Positions 18,216 to 27,304 are shown, counted from the stretch's first letter. The stretch: DNA of 64,000 nucleotides from Solwaraspora sp. WMMA2065 (GCF_030345075.1 NZ_CP128361.1:6200001-6264000), one strand, 5' to 3'. Notes: generated by a model from the letters alone, not told the origin. Numbers and translations: made by a program.

Positions 18216-19616
18216 TCAGGGCCGTGGGCCGGTGCTGCCGGCCGGATAGTCGCGCAGCGGTGTCCGACCCTGCGCCCAACCGGCCAGCACCGGTTCGATG
18301 ATCCGCCAGCTCTCCTCGGCCTCCTGCGCCTGGGCGCTGAGCCGGGTGTCACCTTCGATGATGGCCAGCAGCAACTGCCCGTACGGGCTCGGTGCCTGCC
18401 GGGCCAGCTCGGTGACCATCTCGACCGGCTCCAGGTCGAACGGGTCGCCGATGCCGTTGACGTTGAGCCGCAGCGACATCCGGTCCGGGTCGAGCTGCAG
18501 CCGCAGCTCGTTGCACTGGCTGTCCCGGTCGGTGAAGATCGCGTGCGGCACGTCGGCGAACCGGATCACGATCTCGCGCCGGTCGGCGGCCAACGCCTTG
18601 CCGGTACGCAGCTTGAACGGCACCCCCGACCACCGCCAGTTGTCGATGTGGACGGTCAGTTCGGCGTACGTCTCGGTGTCCCGGGCCGGGTCGACCCCGG
18701 CACCGTCGACGTAGCTGGCCACCTTCCGCTCGCCGCGTCGGCCCTGGACCACCCCGGCGGTGTACCGGCCGCGTACCGTGCAGTCGGCCACGTCGGCGGC
18801 CCGGATCGGGCGGACCGCCCGCAGTACATCCAGTTTGCGCACCGCCAGGTCGGCCGGGTCGACGGTCAGCGGCGGCTCCATCGCCACCAGGGTCAGCAGC
18901 TGCAGCAGATGGTTCTGCACCATGTCGCGCAGCGCGCCGGCGTGGTCGTAGTAGCTGGACCGGCCTTCCGCGTCGACCGTCTCGTCGAAGACGATGTCGA
19001 CCCCGGTGATGTGCGTGTTGCTCCACAGCGGCTCCAGCACCCGGTTGGCGAACCGCAGTCCGAGCAGGTTCAGCACGGTCTGCTTGGCCAGGAAGTGGTC
19101 GACCCGGAACACCCGGTCGTCCGGCAGCACCTGGTGCAGCACCGTGTTCAGCCGTCGGGCGCTGGCCAGGTCCTCGCCGAACGGCTTCTCCACCACCAGC
19201 CGGATGCCGGCCGGCAGGTCGCAGCGGCCCAGCGCGATCGCGACCGGCTCGAACAGCCGGTGCGGCAGGGCCAGGTAGACCACCACGGCGTCGTCGCCGT
19301 GACTGGCCCGCTCGCCGTCCCGGGCGATCTCCAGCGCCGTCGCCAGCACCTCCGGGTCGGTCACGTCACCGTGGACGTAGCTGGCCGACTCGGCGAGTTC
19401 GCTGCGGGCCCGGGTGGCCACCTCGGGGGCGTGCTCGCGCAGCGCGGCGCTCACCCGGTGCCGGAAGCCCCGGTCGTCGAGCTCGTCGCGGGCCACCCCG
19501 ATCAGCCGCATCCCGTCCGCCGGCCGGTCCAGCTCGCGCAGCTGGGCCAAACCGGGCAACAGGTAACGGGTGGTGAGGTCGCCGGTGGCGCCGAGCACGA
19601 TCACGTTCGCTGTCAC
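18216..19616 (-). CDS. Glucose-6-phosphate dehydrogenase family protein (divergent)
   Basis: The 466-aa protein starts at GTG 19616. It has the dinucleotide motif VLGATGDLTTRYLLPGL near residue 7, EKPFGEDL, and RVDHFLAKQTVLN, which corresponds to the G6PDH active-site RIDHYLGKE. The changes in that motif and the compact length mark it as a divergent subfamily, so sugar or cofactor preference may differ from Zwf. Predicted reaction is NAD(P)-dependent oxidation of glucose 6-phosphate to the lactone. Its GTG overlaps the TGA of the upstream GH15 gene by 4 nt (GTGA), so the two are translationally coupled, linking a glucose-releasing hydrolase to glucose phosphate oxidation. Confidence 0.85.
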   Translation of the reverse strand: MTANVIVLGATGDLTTRYLLPGLAQLRELDRPADGMRLIGVARDELDDRGFRHRVSAALREHAPEVATRARSELAESASYVHGDVTDPEVLATALEIARDGERASHGDDAVVVYLALPHRLFEPVAIALGRCDLPAGIRLVVEKPFGEDLASARRLNTVLHQVLPDDRVFRVDHFLAKQTVLNLLGLRFANRVLEPLWSNTHITGVDIVFDETVDAEGRSSYYDHAGALRDMVQNHLLQLLTLVAMEPPLTVDPADLAVRKLDVLRAVRPIRAADVADCTVRGRYTAGVVQGRRGERKVASYVDGAGVDPARDTETYAELTVHIDNWRWSGVPFKLRTGKALAADRREIVIRFADVPHAIFTDRDSQCNELRLQLDPDRMSLRLNVNGIGDPFDLEPVEMVTELARQAPSPYGQLLLAIIEGDTRLSAQAQEAEESWRIIEPVLAGWAQGRTPLRDYPAGSTGPRP

Positions 19617-21502
19617 GTCCGCATCCTTCCGTACCGGGCCAGGTTGACCGCGCTGCTGATCAGCCCGATGTGACTGAACGCCTGCGGGAAGTTTCCCAGG
19701 AAGGCGCCGGTCGCGGGGTCGATCTGCTCGGGGAGCAACCCGACGTGGTTGACCCGGCCGCAGAGCTGGTCGAACAGTTCGTGGGCCCGGTCCAGTTGGC
19801 CGCTGCCGGCCAGGTTGTCCACCCACCAGAAGGAGCAGAGCAGGAACGCTCCCTCTCCGCCGCCGACCCCGTCCGGCGACTCCTCGGGCAGGTAGCGGTA
19901 GAGCAGGTCGCCGCCGGCACCGAGGCGTTGTTGGACGGCGTCGACGGTGGCGACCATACGCGGATCGGCGGGGTCGACCACCCGGCGCAGCGGCAGGGCG
20001 AGCAGGCTCGCGTCGACGGTACCGGGCTGGCCGAGGTGCTCGGTGAAGTGCCCGTTGTCGTCGTCCCATGCCTCGGTCAGCAGCGCCGAGCGGATCTCCT
20101 CGGCCGCCCGCCGCCACTGCTCGACCTCGTCGCGCCGGCCGGTGGCGGTCGCCAGCCGGGCCATCCGGTCCGCCGCCACCTGGCACATCGCCACCGAATA
20201 GGTGAACGGGCGGCCCTCATGGCGGATCTCCCAGATGCCGTGGTCCGGGGTACGCCAGTGCTGCAACGCCGAGCGGCCCAGCCGGGTCAGCCGGGACCAC
20301 CGCCGGTCGTCGACCGCGCCGCCGGCCCGGGCCCACTGCCAGGCGCAGTCGAGGATTTCGCCGTACACGTCGTGCTGGATCTGGTCGGCCGCCGCGTTGC
20401 CCCAGCGCACCGGCCGGGAACCGCGGTAGCCGGACAGGTCCGGGTCGATCCGTTCGGGGGCCGGCCGGGTGCCGTCCAGGGTGTAGAGCACGTGTGGTCG
20501 GCCGTCGCGGGTGCAGGCCTGCAGCACCCAGGACAGGAACGACTCGGCTTCGGCGGCCATCCCGACCCGACGCAGCGCGTAGACGGTGTACGCGGCGTCG
20601 CGTACCCAGGTGAACCGGTAGTCCCAGTTGCGGCGGCCGCCGATCGCCTCCGGCAGCGACGACGTGGGTGCGGCGACGACTGCCCCGCTGTCGTGGTCGT
20701 CGCAGAGCTTGAGCGTGATGGCGCTGCGGCGGACCAGATCGGCGTGCCGGCCGGAGTAGTTGATCTGGCGGCTCCAGATCCGCCAGGCCGCAGCGGTGCG
20801 GTCCAGCGCGGCGGCGAGCTGATCGGCGTCGCGGTGCCGGGTCGGACCCTGCGCCCAGCGCAGCACCAGGCCGAGCCGGTCGCCGGCGGTCAACCGGATC
20901 CGGCCGGCCAGCCGGTCCAGGCCGGGTACCGGCCGGCTGGCGGTCAGCCGCAACCGGCCGCCGTCCCCGGCCAGGGACTCGATGCCGATCTCCTCGGCGG
21001 CGGGGGTGGTTCGTAGCCCACCCCGGCCGGTCAGTCCGATCTCCAGGTCGACCGTGCCGTCGATGACGGTGACCAGGCGGCCCAGCTCGCCGCAGGCCGC
21101 CCCGAGTTCGGTGTTGAGCGGCCGGTCGACGGCCGGTCCGGCCCCCTCGGCCGGCCCGTCGGACGCGGCGGCGATCAGCAGTGCGTCGCGGATCTCCAGG
21201 CGTCCGGTGGCGGTGTGCAGTTCGGTACGCAGTACGGCGGTGTCCGGCAGGTACTCCTGCCGGACGGCGCGCAGGCCGGCCGGCCGCAGCGTCCAGGCAC
21301 CGCCCCGTTCGGCGTCGAGCAGTGTCGCGAACAGCGCCGGGCCGTCGAATCTCGGCAGGCAGAGCCACCGTACGGTGCCGTCCATGCCGACCAGCGCGGC
21401 GGTCTGGCCGTCGCCGATCAGGCCGTGGTCGGCGATGGCCGGGTAGCGGTCGGTGAGTTCGGGCACCGGCAGCGCTTTGATCTCCGCCAGATGGTCCGTC
21501 AC
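19613..21502 (-). CDS. Glycoside hydrolase family 15 (glucoamylase/trehalase type)
   Basis: The 629-aa product has the GH15 (alpha/alpha)6-barrel signatures NWDYRFTWVRDAAYT and YGEILDCAWQWA, the latter bearing the probable general acid Glu. The N-terminal beta-sandwich (YPAIADHGLIGDGQTAALVG through about residue 230) resembles mycobacterial GH15 trehalases. It lacks a signal peptide, so it is cytoplasmic and trehalose or short alpha-glucans are likely substrates (inference). GTG 21502 is preceded by GGAGGAG at 21509-21515. It is the first gene of a coupled operon with the G6PDH-like gene. Confidence 0.9.
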   Translation of the reverse strand: MTDHLAEIKALPVPELTDRYPAIADHGLIGDGQTAALVGMDGTVRWLCLPRFDGPALFATLLDAERGGAWTLRPAGLRAVRQEYLPDTAVLRTELHTATGRLEIRDALLIAAASDGPAEGAGPAVDRPLNTELGAACGELGRLVTVIDGTVDLEIGLTGRGGLRTTPAAEEIGIESLAGDGGRLRLTASRPVPGLDRLAGRIRLTAGDRLGLVLRWAQGPTRHRDADQLAAALDRTAAAWRIWSRQINYSGRHADLVRRSAITLKLCDDHDSGAVVAAPTSSLPEAIGGRRNWDYRFTWVRDAAYTVYALRRVGMAAEAESFLSWVLQACTRDGRPHVLYTLDGTRPAPERIDPDLSGYRGSRPVRWGNAAADQIQHDVYGEILDCAWQWARAGGAVDDRRWSRLTRLGRSALQHWRTPDHGIWEIRHEGRPFTYSVAMCQVAADRMARLATATGRRDEVEQWRRAAEEIRSALLTEAWDDDNGHFTEHLGQPGTVDASLLALPLRRVVDPADPRMVATVDAVQQRLGAGGDLLYRYLPEESPDGVGGGEGAFLLCSFWWVDNLAGSGQLDRAHELFDQLCGRVNHVGLLPEQIDPATGAFLGNFPQAFSHIGLISSAVNLARYGRMRT

Positions 21503-21888
21503 GGGTGTCTCCTCCGCATGGTGGGTCCGTCAGGCACCACTCTCCCCGGTGAGCCGTACTGCCGAAAGGTAGGTGGTGCCGACAGGTACGCGGGTCCCTC
21601 TACCCGGTGCCGGACCGGTTGACGCCTGCGACGGATCCGCTGGCCGCGCCATCCGCCGGCCGTTCGTCGTCGCGGCCGGCCGCACGGTCTGTCAGAGCAG
21701 CCGGTGTCGACGGACAGTGACGCCGCACGGATGAGCAGGGTCGTCCGTACGGCCGGCGGGTTCCGCGAGACATCCACGCTTTTCGTCCGATGGCTGACTG
21801 CACGTCGCGCCCGCCACCGGGATCCTTTGGCTGGCGGACGAGGCACGGCCGCCGGGACGCGACCCCCGGGCAGAGAGGTCGGGTGGAG
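21503..21888. other. Intergenic region between divergent genes
   Basis: These 386 bp separate the GH15 operon from a small membrane protein gene. They must hold both promoters. No convincing gene or RNA was found; short open frames here lack ribosome binding sites and family resemblance. Confidence 0.5.
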
Positions 21889-22086
21889 ATGACAGCCGAG
21901 ACCAGCGCGACGAGGGAGATCCTGCTCGTCGTCGGCGTCGCGATGCTCGGCGTGCTACTGGCCCTGGCCTCTGTCGTCACTCCCTGGTACACCGGTCCGA
22001 CCGCCGGCGCCGGGCCGGTCGTCGTCGAACTGCATGCACCCGACCCGGCGGTACGGTCCACCGACATCGAAGCGGCCCCGCGCTGA
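21889..22086 (+). CDS. Small single-pass membrane protein, 65 aa
   Basis: Starting at ATG 21889 behind GAGAGG, the peptide has one strong hydrophobic helix (ILLVVGVAMLGVLLALASVV, about residues 11-30) and a short polar, Pro-rich C-terminus predicted outside. An upstream in-frame start at 21790 would put a basic, non-conserved extension before the helix and is disfavoured. No family is recognised. Its final codons and stop lie inside the first unit of a 26-bp tandem repeat. Confidence 0.6.
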   Translation: MTAETSATREILLVVGVAMLGVLLALASVVTPWYTGPTAGAGPVVVELHAPDPAVRSTDIEAAPR

Positions 22087-22168
22087 TCCGCGTCCAGGCG
22101 GCCCCGCGCTGATCCGCGTCCAGGCGGCCCCGCGCTGATCCGCGTCCAGGCGGCCCCGCGCTGATCCG
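22072..22168 (+). repeat. 26-bp tandem repeat, 3.7 copies
   Basis: Three complete units (22072-22097, 22098-22123, 22124-22149) and a 19-bp partial unit (22150-22168) are identical. Each unit contains GCGGCCCCGCGCTGA, so the first unit supplies the last codons and TGA of the small membrane protein and every later copy repeats that stop in the same sense. This is a minisatellite-like expansion of a gene end. Confidence 0.95.
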
Positions 22169-22249
22169 GCGGCGCGGTGTCGGCACGCCGGGGCCGCACC
22201 GGTCGGGGCGCTGCCGGTTTTCCCGCCGACGAGTGCTTCACTAAGGGAG

Positions 22250-23206
22250 ATGTCTCATCCGCCGCCGTCTGACCGGGCAACGTCCGGCACCGCCGTGGAC
22301 TGGTCCGCCGGGCCGGTCACCCGGTCGGGCCGCCCGTACCCGGCCGCCGGTGCCGACGCGGGCCCGCCCACCGGGCCGCCGACCGGCCCAGGCGTCGGGT
22401 CGGGGCGGCCGCCGACTGACCCAGGGCGCGGCGGGCGGGACGGGGTGCGGCTGTGGTGGTTCGGCGGTGCCGCAGCCGTGGTGCTCGCCGGTGGACTGGT
22501 CGCCGTGCTGGTGCTGGTGCTCAGCGGCAACCCGGACCCGTTCGGCAGCCCGGATCCGCCGCCGGACGTCCGGCCGCCGCTGGCCCAGCTCTGCCCCGGA
22601 CCCACCGGAGGCCCCGGCGGGCAGCCCACGCCGGCGGACCCGACACCGGGCCCGACACTGGGCCCCGCGCTGCCCGAACCGACCGGGCCACGCACCGTCG
22701 ACCCGGACGCCGGGATCTCCTACACCGAGTACGGCGAACCGTGGCGGCCGTGGTCGACGGTGTGGAACGCCGGGGCGCTGCAGGTGCCGTACAAGGTGGG
22801 GCAGCATTTCGTGACCGAGGCGGACTACAACGGGTTCAGCGACTACCACGCCTCGATCCTGTCCGCCGCCGTGCCGGCCGCCGACAACGACGCGCTCTCC
22901 CTCGACCTGGAGTGCGTCGGCCGGCAGGTGGCCGCCGACGTCCGCGCCGAGTACTACCCGCAGCCCAACCGGATGGACCTGATCCGCGACGAGCGGACCC
23001 CGATCGGTGGGCGACCCGCCTGGCTGACGGTGTTCCGGCTGCACTTCACCCAGCCCGGCCTGCAGGCCACCGACGAACTGGTGGCGGTGGCGTGTATCGA
23101 CGTCGGACGCCCGACCGCGGCGGTGCTGTTCGTCTCCATCCCCGGCACCCACCGCGAGCTCGACTGGGTGGTCGACGACCTGTACGCATCCGTACGTGTC
23201 GAATGA
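22250..23206 (+). CDS. Pro-rich single-pass membrane protein, 318 aa, unknown function
   Basis: The N-terminal 65 residues are Pro/Gly-rich and probably cytoplasmic, followed by one transmembrane helix (AAAVVLAGGLVAVLVLVL, about residues 75-92). The linker after the helix is Pro-rich (to about 155), and an extracellular alpha/beta domain has no recognised family. The layout is like actinobacterial envelope proteins with a disordered cytoplasmic tail. It precedes the M16 peptidase pair by 46 bp on the same strand. The RBS AAGGGAG lies unusually close to the ATG, so the start is only moderately sure. Confidence 0.75.
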   Translation: MSHPPPSDRATSGTAVDWSAGPVTRSGRPYPAAGADAGPPTGPPTGPGVGSGRPPTDPGRGGRDGVRLWWFGGAAAVVLAGGLVAVLVLVLSGNPDPFGSPDPPPDVRPPLAQLCPGPTGGPGGQPTPADPTPGPTLGPALPEPTGPRTVDPDAGISYTEYGEPWRPWSTVWNAGALQVPYKVGQHFVTEADYNGFSDYHASILSAAVPAADNDALSLDLECVGRQVAADVRAEYYPQPNRMDLIRDERTPIGGRPAWLTVFRLHFTQPGLQATDELVAVACIDVGRPTAAVLFVSIPGTHRELDWVVDDLYASVRVE

Positions 23207-23252
23207 TCCGGCGGTGCACCGAGGACTGTCGCCGACAGGTTAGGGTCGGTCC

Positions 23253-24560
23253 GTGGCGCGTACAGTGCGGATCCCGGCGACCGCGTACCCGGTGGAGCGG
23301 TTCACCCTCCCCAACGGCCTGCGGGTGGTCCTGGCGCCCGACCGCAGCGCGCCGGTGGTCGGCGTCGCGGTCGTCTACGACGTCGGGATCCGGTCCGAAC
23401 CACCGGGGCGTACCGGGTTCGCGCATCTGTTCGAGCATCTGATGTTCCAGGGTTCGGCGAACCTGGAGAAGCTGGCGCACTTCCGCCACGTGCAGGGCTC
23501 CGGCGGCACCTTCAACGGCAGCACCCACCTGGACTACACCGACTACTACGAGGTGCTGCCGAGCAACGCGTTGGAGCGGGCGCTGTTCCTGGAGGCCGAC
23601 CGGATGCGTGGTCCGCAGTTGACCGAGGAGAACCTGCGCAACCAGGTCGACGTGGTCAAGGAGGAGATCCGGGTCAACGTGCTCAACCGGCCGTACGGTG
23701 GGTTTCCCTGGCTGCGGCTGCCGCCCGTGCTGTTCGACACCTTCCCCAACGCGCACGACGGCTACGGTTCCTTCGAGGATCTGGACAGCGCCACCGTCGG
23801 TGAGGCCGCCGAGTTCTTCACCCGCTACTACGCCAGCGGCAACGCGGTGCTCGCCGTCGCCGGGGACTTCGATGTCACCGCCGCGACCGGGCTGATCGAG
23901 CGGCACTTCGGAGACGTGCCGGCCCGGCCGGCGCCGGCCCGGCCCAGCTTTGCCGAGCCGGACCTGACCACCGAGCGGCGTACCGCGTACCCCGATCCGC
24001 TGGCTCCGCTGCCGGCGGTGGCCGCCGCCTGGCGGGTGCCGGACCCGGTCGACGACCTGGCCGGCTACCTGCCGTACGTGGTGCTCGCCGAGGTGCTCAC
24101 CGACGGTGACGCGGCCCGGCTGGTGGAGCGACTGGTGCGTGGCGACCGTACGGTGACCAGCCTCGGCGGCTACTTGTCGTTCGAGGGGGAGCCGTTCGAC
24201 GTACGGGACCCGTCGGCGTTGGTCCTGCAGGCGCATCTGCCGCCCGGCGGCGACGTCGACAAGGTGCTCGGCGCGGTCGACGAGGAGCTCGACCGGCTGG
24301 CCGTCGACGGCTTCGCCCGGGGCGAACTGGCCCGGGTGCAGGCCCGGATGGCCACCCACCTGCTGCGCGACACCGACGCGGTGCTCGGCCGAGGGCTGCG
24401 GATGGCGGTGCTGGAGCAGCAGCGGGGCACCCCCGAGCTGCTCAACGAGTTGCCGCGGATGCTCGGCACGGTCACCGAGACACAGGTCCGTGCGGCCGCC
24501 GCCACCCTGCGCCCGCACCGGCGCGCCACGATCGAGGTCGTCCCCGGAGGAGCCCAGTGA
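23253..24560 (+). CDS. M16-family zinc metallopeptidase, catalytic subunit
   Basis: The 435-aa protein has the inverted zinc motif HLFEH (His58, Glu61, His62) and the distal ligand Glu138 in KEEIR, 76 residues later as expected for M16 proteases. It starts at GTG 23253 with the conserved FTLPNGLRVVLAPDRSAP strand. There is no signal peptide. The next gene encodes an M16-like partner without the zinc motif, overlapping by 4 nt. Such pairs are known to form heterodimers in which one subunit supplies the metal site; peptide degradation or processing is the probable role. Confidence 0.92.
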   Translation: MARTVRIPATAYPVERFTLPNGLRVVLAPDRSAPVVGVAVVYDVGIRSEPPGRTGFAHLFEHLMFQGSANLEKLAHFRHVQGSGGTFNGSTHLDYTDYYEVLPSNALERALFLEADRMRGPQLTEENLRNQVDVVKEEIRVNVLNRPYGGFPWLRLPPVLFDTFPNAHDGYGSFEDLDSATVGEAAEFFTRYYASGNAVLAVAGDFDVTAATGLIERHFGDVPARPAPARPSFAEPDLTTERRTAYPDPLAPLPAVAAAWRVPDPVDDLAGYLPYVVLAEVLTDGDAARLVERLVRGDRTVTSLGGYLSFEGEPFDVRDPSALVLQAHLPPGGDVDKVLGAVDEELDRLAVDGFARGELARVQARMATHLLRDTDAVLGRGLRMAVLEQQRGTPELLNELPRMLGTVTETQVRAAAATLRPHRRATIEVVPGGAQ

Positions 24561-25939
24561 CCGCCGCCCCCACCCGGAGGCCGTTGCCGCCGCTCGGACC
24601 GACCCGTCGACCGCCGTTGCCCAAGGTTGCCGAGCGGACGCTGGACAACGGGCTACGGGTGATCGCCATCCGCCGGCCGTCGGTGCCGCTGGTGGAGATC
24701 CGGCTCCGGGTGCCGTTCGCGCGGGCCCCGCTGGCCAGGGCGACGGTGCTGTCGCAGACCCTGTTCTCCGGCACCGTCGACCGGTCCGGCGTGGAGCTGG
24801 CCGCCGAGTTGCAGGCGGTCGGCGGTGGCCTGTCCGCCGGGGTGGACGCCGACCGGCTGCTGGTCGCCGGCGCCGGGCTGGTCACCGGGCTGCGGCGGAT
24901 GCTCGAACTGCTCGGCGAGGTGCTGACCGGGGCGACGTACCCGGCTGGCGAGGTGGCGATCGAGCGGGCCCGGCTGGCCGACCGGATCCAGGTGGCGCTG
25001 AGCCAGCCGGCGCACCTGGCCCGCGCCGCGCTGTCCCGGCGGATGTTCGGCCGTCACCCGTACGCCGAGTCGGTTCCCGGGGTGGACCAGGTCCGCGCCG
25101 TCCGGCCGGCCGGGCTGCGCGCTCTGCACGCCGACCGGGTCCGGCCGACCGGGGCGCACCTGGTGCTGGTCGGCGACGTGTCACCTGCCCGGGCGTTGGA
25201 CACCGCGGAGCGGGTGCTCGGCGACTGGCCGGCCGGCGGCCGGCAGTTGACGCTGCCGATGGCGCCCGCGCCGCGCCCGGCCCCGCTGCTGCTGGTCGAC
25301 CGGCCCGGCTCGGTGCAGTCGTCGATGCGGATCGCGTTGCCAGCGGTGGACCGGCGGCACCCGGACCACGCCGCCCTGCAGCTGGCCAACATGGTGTTCG
25401 GCGGCTACTTCTCGTCCCGCTGGGTGGAGAACATCCGCGAGGACAAGGGCTACAGCTACGGCCCGTACTCGATGGTTGAACATTCGGTGGCCGGATCGGT
25501 GCTGCTGCTCGCCGCCGACGTGGCGACCGAGGTGACCGCGCCCGCGTTGCTGGAGACCCTGCACGAGCTCGGCCGGCTCGCGGTGCTGCCGCCCGACGAC
25601 GACGAGCTCGAACAGGCCCGGCAGTACGCGGTCGGCAGCCTGCAGCTGGGCATGTCGACGCAGGCCGGGTTGGCCGGGGTGGCCAGCACCTACGCCGGGT
25701 TCGGCCTGCCGTTGGATTTTCTCGCCGAGCACACCGCGCGGCTCGCCTCGGCGACCCGTGACGAGGTGGCGGCCGCCGCGACCCGCTATCTGGCACCGGC
25801 GCTGGCGATGGGGGTGGTGCTCGGCGACGTCGCGCGGATCGCCGGTCCGGTCGCCGCGTTGACCGAGGTCGAAACGTCCGACGCGTCGGTCACCGGCGTA
25901 GTCGGGCCTGGTGCGGCAGCGCCCGATGTCGCCGGGTGA
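24557..25939 (+). CDS. M16-family peptidase-like non-catalytic partner
   Basis: The 460-aa protein begins TAAPTRRPLPPLGPTRRPP after the initiator and has the M16 fold features (ERTLDNGLRVIAIRRPSVPLV and FGGYFSSRWVENIREDKGYSYGPYS, the substrate-binding R/Y element typical of the second domain). The HxxEH motif is absent at the expected position, so it is probably the non-catalytic half of a heterodimer with the upstream gene. GTG 24557 overlaps the upstream TGA by 4 nt. The 3' end overlaps the nudC-like frame by 29 nt. Confidence 0.9.
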   Translation: MTAAPTRRPLPPLGPTRRPPLPKVAERTLDNGLRVIAIRRPSVPLVEIRLRVPFARAPLARATVLSQTLFSGTVDRSGVELAAELQAVGGGLSAGVDADRLLVAGAGLVTGLRRMLELLGEVLTGATYPAGEVAIERARLADRIQVALSQPAHLARAALSRRMFGRHPYAESVPGVDQVRAVRPAGLRALHADRVRPTGAHLVLVGDVSPARALDTAERVLGDWPAGGRQLTLPMAPAPRPAPLLLVDRPGSVQSSMRIALPAVDRRHPDHAALQLANMVFGGYFSSRWVENIREDKGYSYGPYSMVEHSVAGSVLLLAADVATEVTAPALLETLHELGRLAVLPPDDDELEQARQYAVGSLQLGMSTQAGLAGVASTYAGFGLPLDFLAEHTARLASATRDEVAAAATRYLAPALAMGVVLGDVARIAGPVAALTEVETSDASVTGVVGPGAAAPDVAG

Positions 25940-26987
25940 CACCTCCGTCGGGCCGACCGCCGGTACGCAGCCGACCGTCGGTACACAACCGTCGCTGGCC
26001 CGCGCCGCGATGGACCGGGCAGCGCCGTACCGCCGGGATCCGCAGTGGTTGGCGCGGGCCTGGCCACGTTCGCTGGTGCTGGTGGTGGACGGCGCGGCCG
26101 GTGGCCGGGCGCTGGTGCGCGACGGCGCCGACGGGACCACCCTGGTGCTGGTGCGCCCGGACCAGGCACCGGCCGTCGAGGTCACCGACCGCATTTTCAT
26201 CGGTACGGTCGACGACGGCACCCCGGTCTTCGCGGTTGACGCGGCACTACCGTCGTCCGTACCGCCGTCGTCCGTACTGTCCTCGTCCGTGGCGGTGCCG
26301 TCCGTGGCTGACCCGGGCCTGCGGTCGGTGACTGTCCGGGAGGTCGGCCATCTGCTGCCGGACCGCGACGCCGGGCTGTTCACCACCGCTGCGGCGATGG
26401 TCAGCTGGCACGCCCGGCACCGCTACTCGGCGTCGTCGGGGCTGCCGACCCGGGCAACCGATGGTGGCTGGTCACGCGTCGACGACACCGGTACGCGGAG
26501 CTGGCCACGGACCGATCCGGCGGTGATCGTGCTGTTGACCGACGGCGGTCCCGGCCCGGACGGGAGGTGTCTGCTGGCCAACCACCACGCCCGGCGCGGC
26601 GACGGGCCCGACCGGCTCTACTCCTGCCTGGCCGGGTTCGTGGAGCCCGGCGAGTCGGCCGAGTCGGCGGTCGCCCGTGAGGTGGCCGAGGAGGTGGGTC
26701 TGACGCTGACTGCGATGCGGTACGTCGGCAGCCAGTCCTGGCCGTTCCCGGGCACCCTGATGCTGGGCTACCTCGGCCGGGTCGACCCGGAGCAGCCGCT
26801 GCGGCCGGACCCGGAGGAGATCATCCGGGCGCGCTGGTTCACCCGGGCCGAGGTGGCCGCCGGGCTGGCGGGTGAGCGGCTCGACTCCGGCGACGGGTAC
26901 CCGGTCCGGTTCGCGCCGCCGGCGTCGATCGCGGCGTTCCTGATCCGCAGCTGGGTGGCGGAGACCGCGCCGGACCCCGGCCGGTGA
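25911..26987 (+). CDS. nudC: NudC-like NUDIX hydrolase lacking the zinc-ribbon cysteines
   Basis: The C-terminal NUDIX domain has a full box, GFVEPGESAESAVAREVAEEVG, split here for brevity as G-x5-E-x7-RE-x2-EE-x-G, followed by SQSWPFPGTLM, the NudC family signature (usually SQPWPFPxS). NudC cleaves NADH/NAD and can decap NAD-RNA. The zinc ribbon that normally reads FCxxCG...C...C is replaced by YSASSGLPT...RVDDTG, so all cysteines are lost while the flanking WHxxH and PRTDPAVI landmarks remain. A low-complexity Ser/Val/Pro linker occurs near residues 113-133. The start is GTG 25911, with ATG 25926 as an alternative. It overlaps the M16 gene. Confidence 0.85.
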   Translation: MRQRPMSPGDTSVGPTAGTQPTVGTQPSLARAAMDRAAPYRRDPQWLARAWPRSLVLVVDGAAGGRALVRDGADGTTLVLVRPDQAPAVEVTDRIFIGTVDDGTPVFAVDAALPSSVPPSSVLSSSVAVPSVADPGLRSVTVREVGHLLPDRDAGLFTTAAAMVSWHARHRYSASSGLPTRATDGGWSRVDDTGTRSWPRTDPAVIVLLTDGGPGPDGRCLLANHHARRGDGPDRLYSCLAGFVEPGESAESAVAREVAEEVGLTLTAMRYVGSQSWPFPGTLMLGYLGRVDPEQPLRPDPEEIIRARWFTRAEVAAGLAGERLDSGDGYPVRFAPPASIAAFLIRSWVAETAPDPGR

Positions 26988-27026
26988 CCGCCGTGCCGGA
27001 CTCCGCCGTGCCGGACCTCGCCGGGT

Positions 27027-27066
27027 GGGTGCCGGTCCGTGGGTGCCGGTCCGGTGGGTGCCGGTC
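27027..27066 (+). repeat. Three short direct repeats
   Basis: GGGTGCCGGTCC occurs at 27027 and 27041 and once more with a last-base change at 27056, just after nudC and overlapping the end of a minus-strand gene. It is probably slippage-derived. Confidence 0.6.
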
Positions 27067-27304
27067 AGCGGATGGGCGGGACCGGCACTACCTTCACCCG
27101 TTGCCGGCCGGAGCGGACCGGCCCGACGGTGGACAGTGCGCGGGCCAGGTGCATGGCCGCTTCGAGGTTCTCCGCACAGACCGTCTGCCGGCGCGGCTCG
27201 GGTGTGGTCCGCTCGTCGCGAATGCGCTGGCCGGTGCGGACCGCGGTGATGAGTTCGTCGTGTGCCACCGCGCGGATCTCCGTGCGGACGATCAGGTATC
27301 GCAT
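27065..27304 (-). CDS. Hypothetical protein, 79 aa
   Basis: ATG 27304 is preceded by CGGAG at a reasonable distance. The product begins MRYLIVRTEIRAVAHDELIT and is mostly helical by eye, with a basic Pro/Val C-terminus. No family is recognised. It lies alone between nudC and the DUF397/XRE pair. The 219 bp upstream of it hold no other gene. Confidence 0.5.
   Translation of the reverse strand: MRYLIVRTEIRAVAHDELITAVRTGQRIRDERTTPEPRRQTVCAENLEAAMHLARALSTVGPVRSGRQRVKVVPVPPIR

Noticed and set aside
22072-22168. CRISPR array
   Set aside because: The 26-bp units are directly tandem with no spacers, and no cas genes are nearby.
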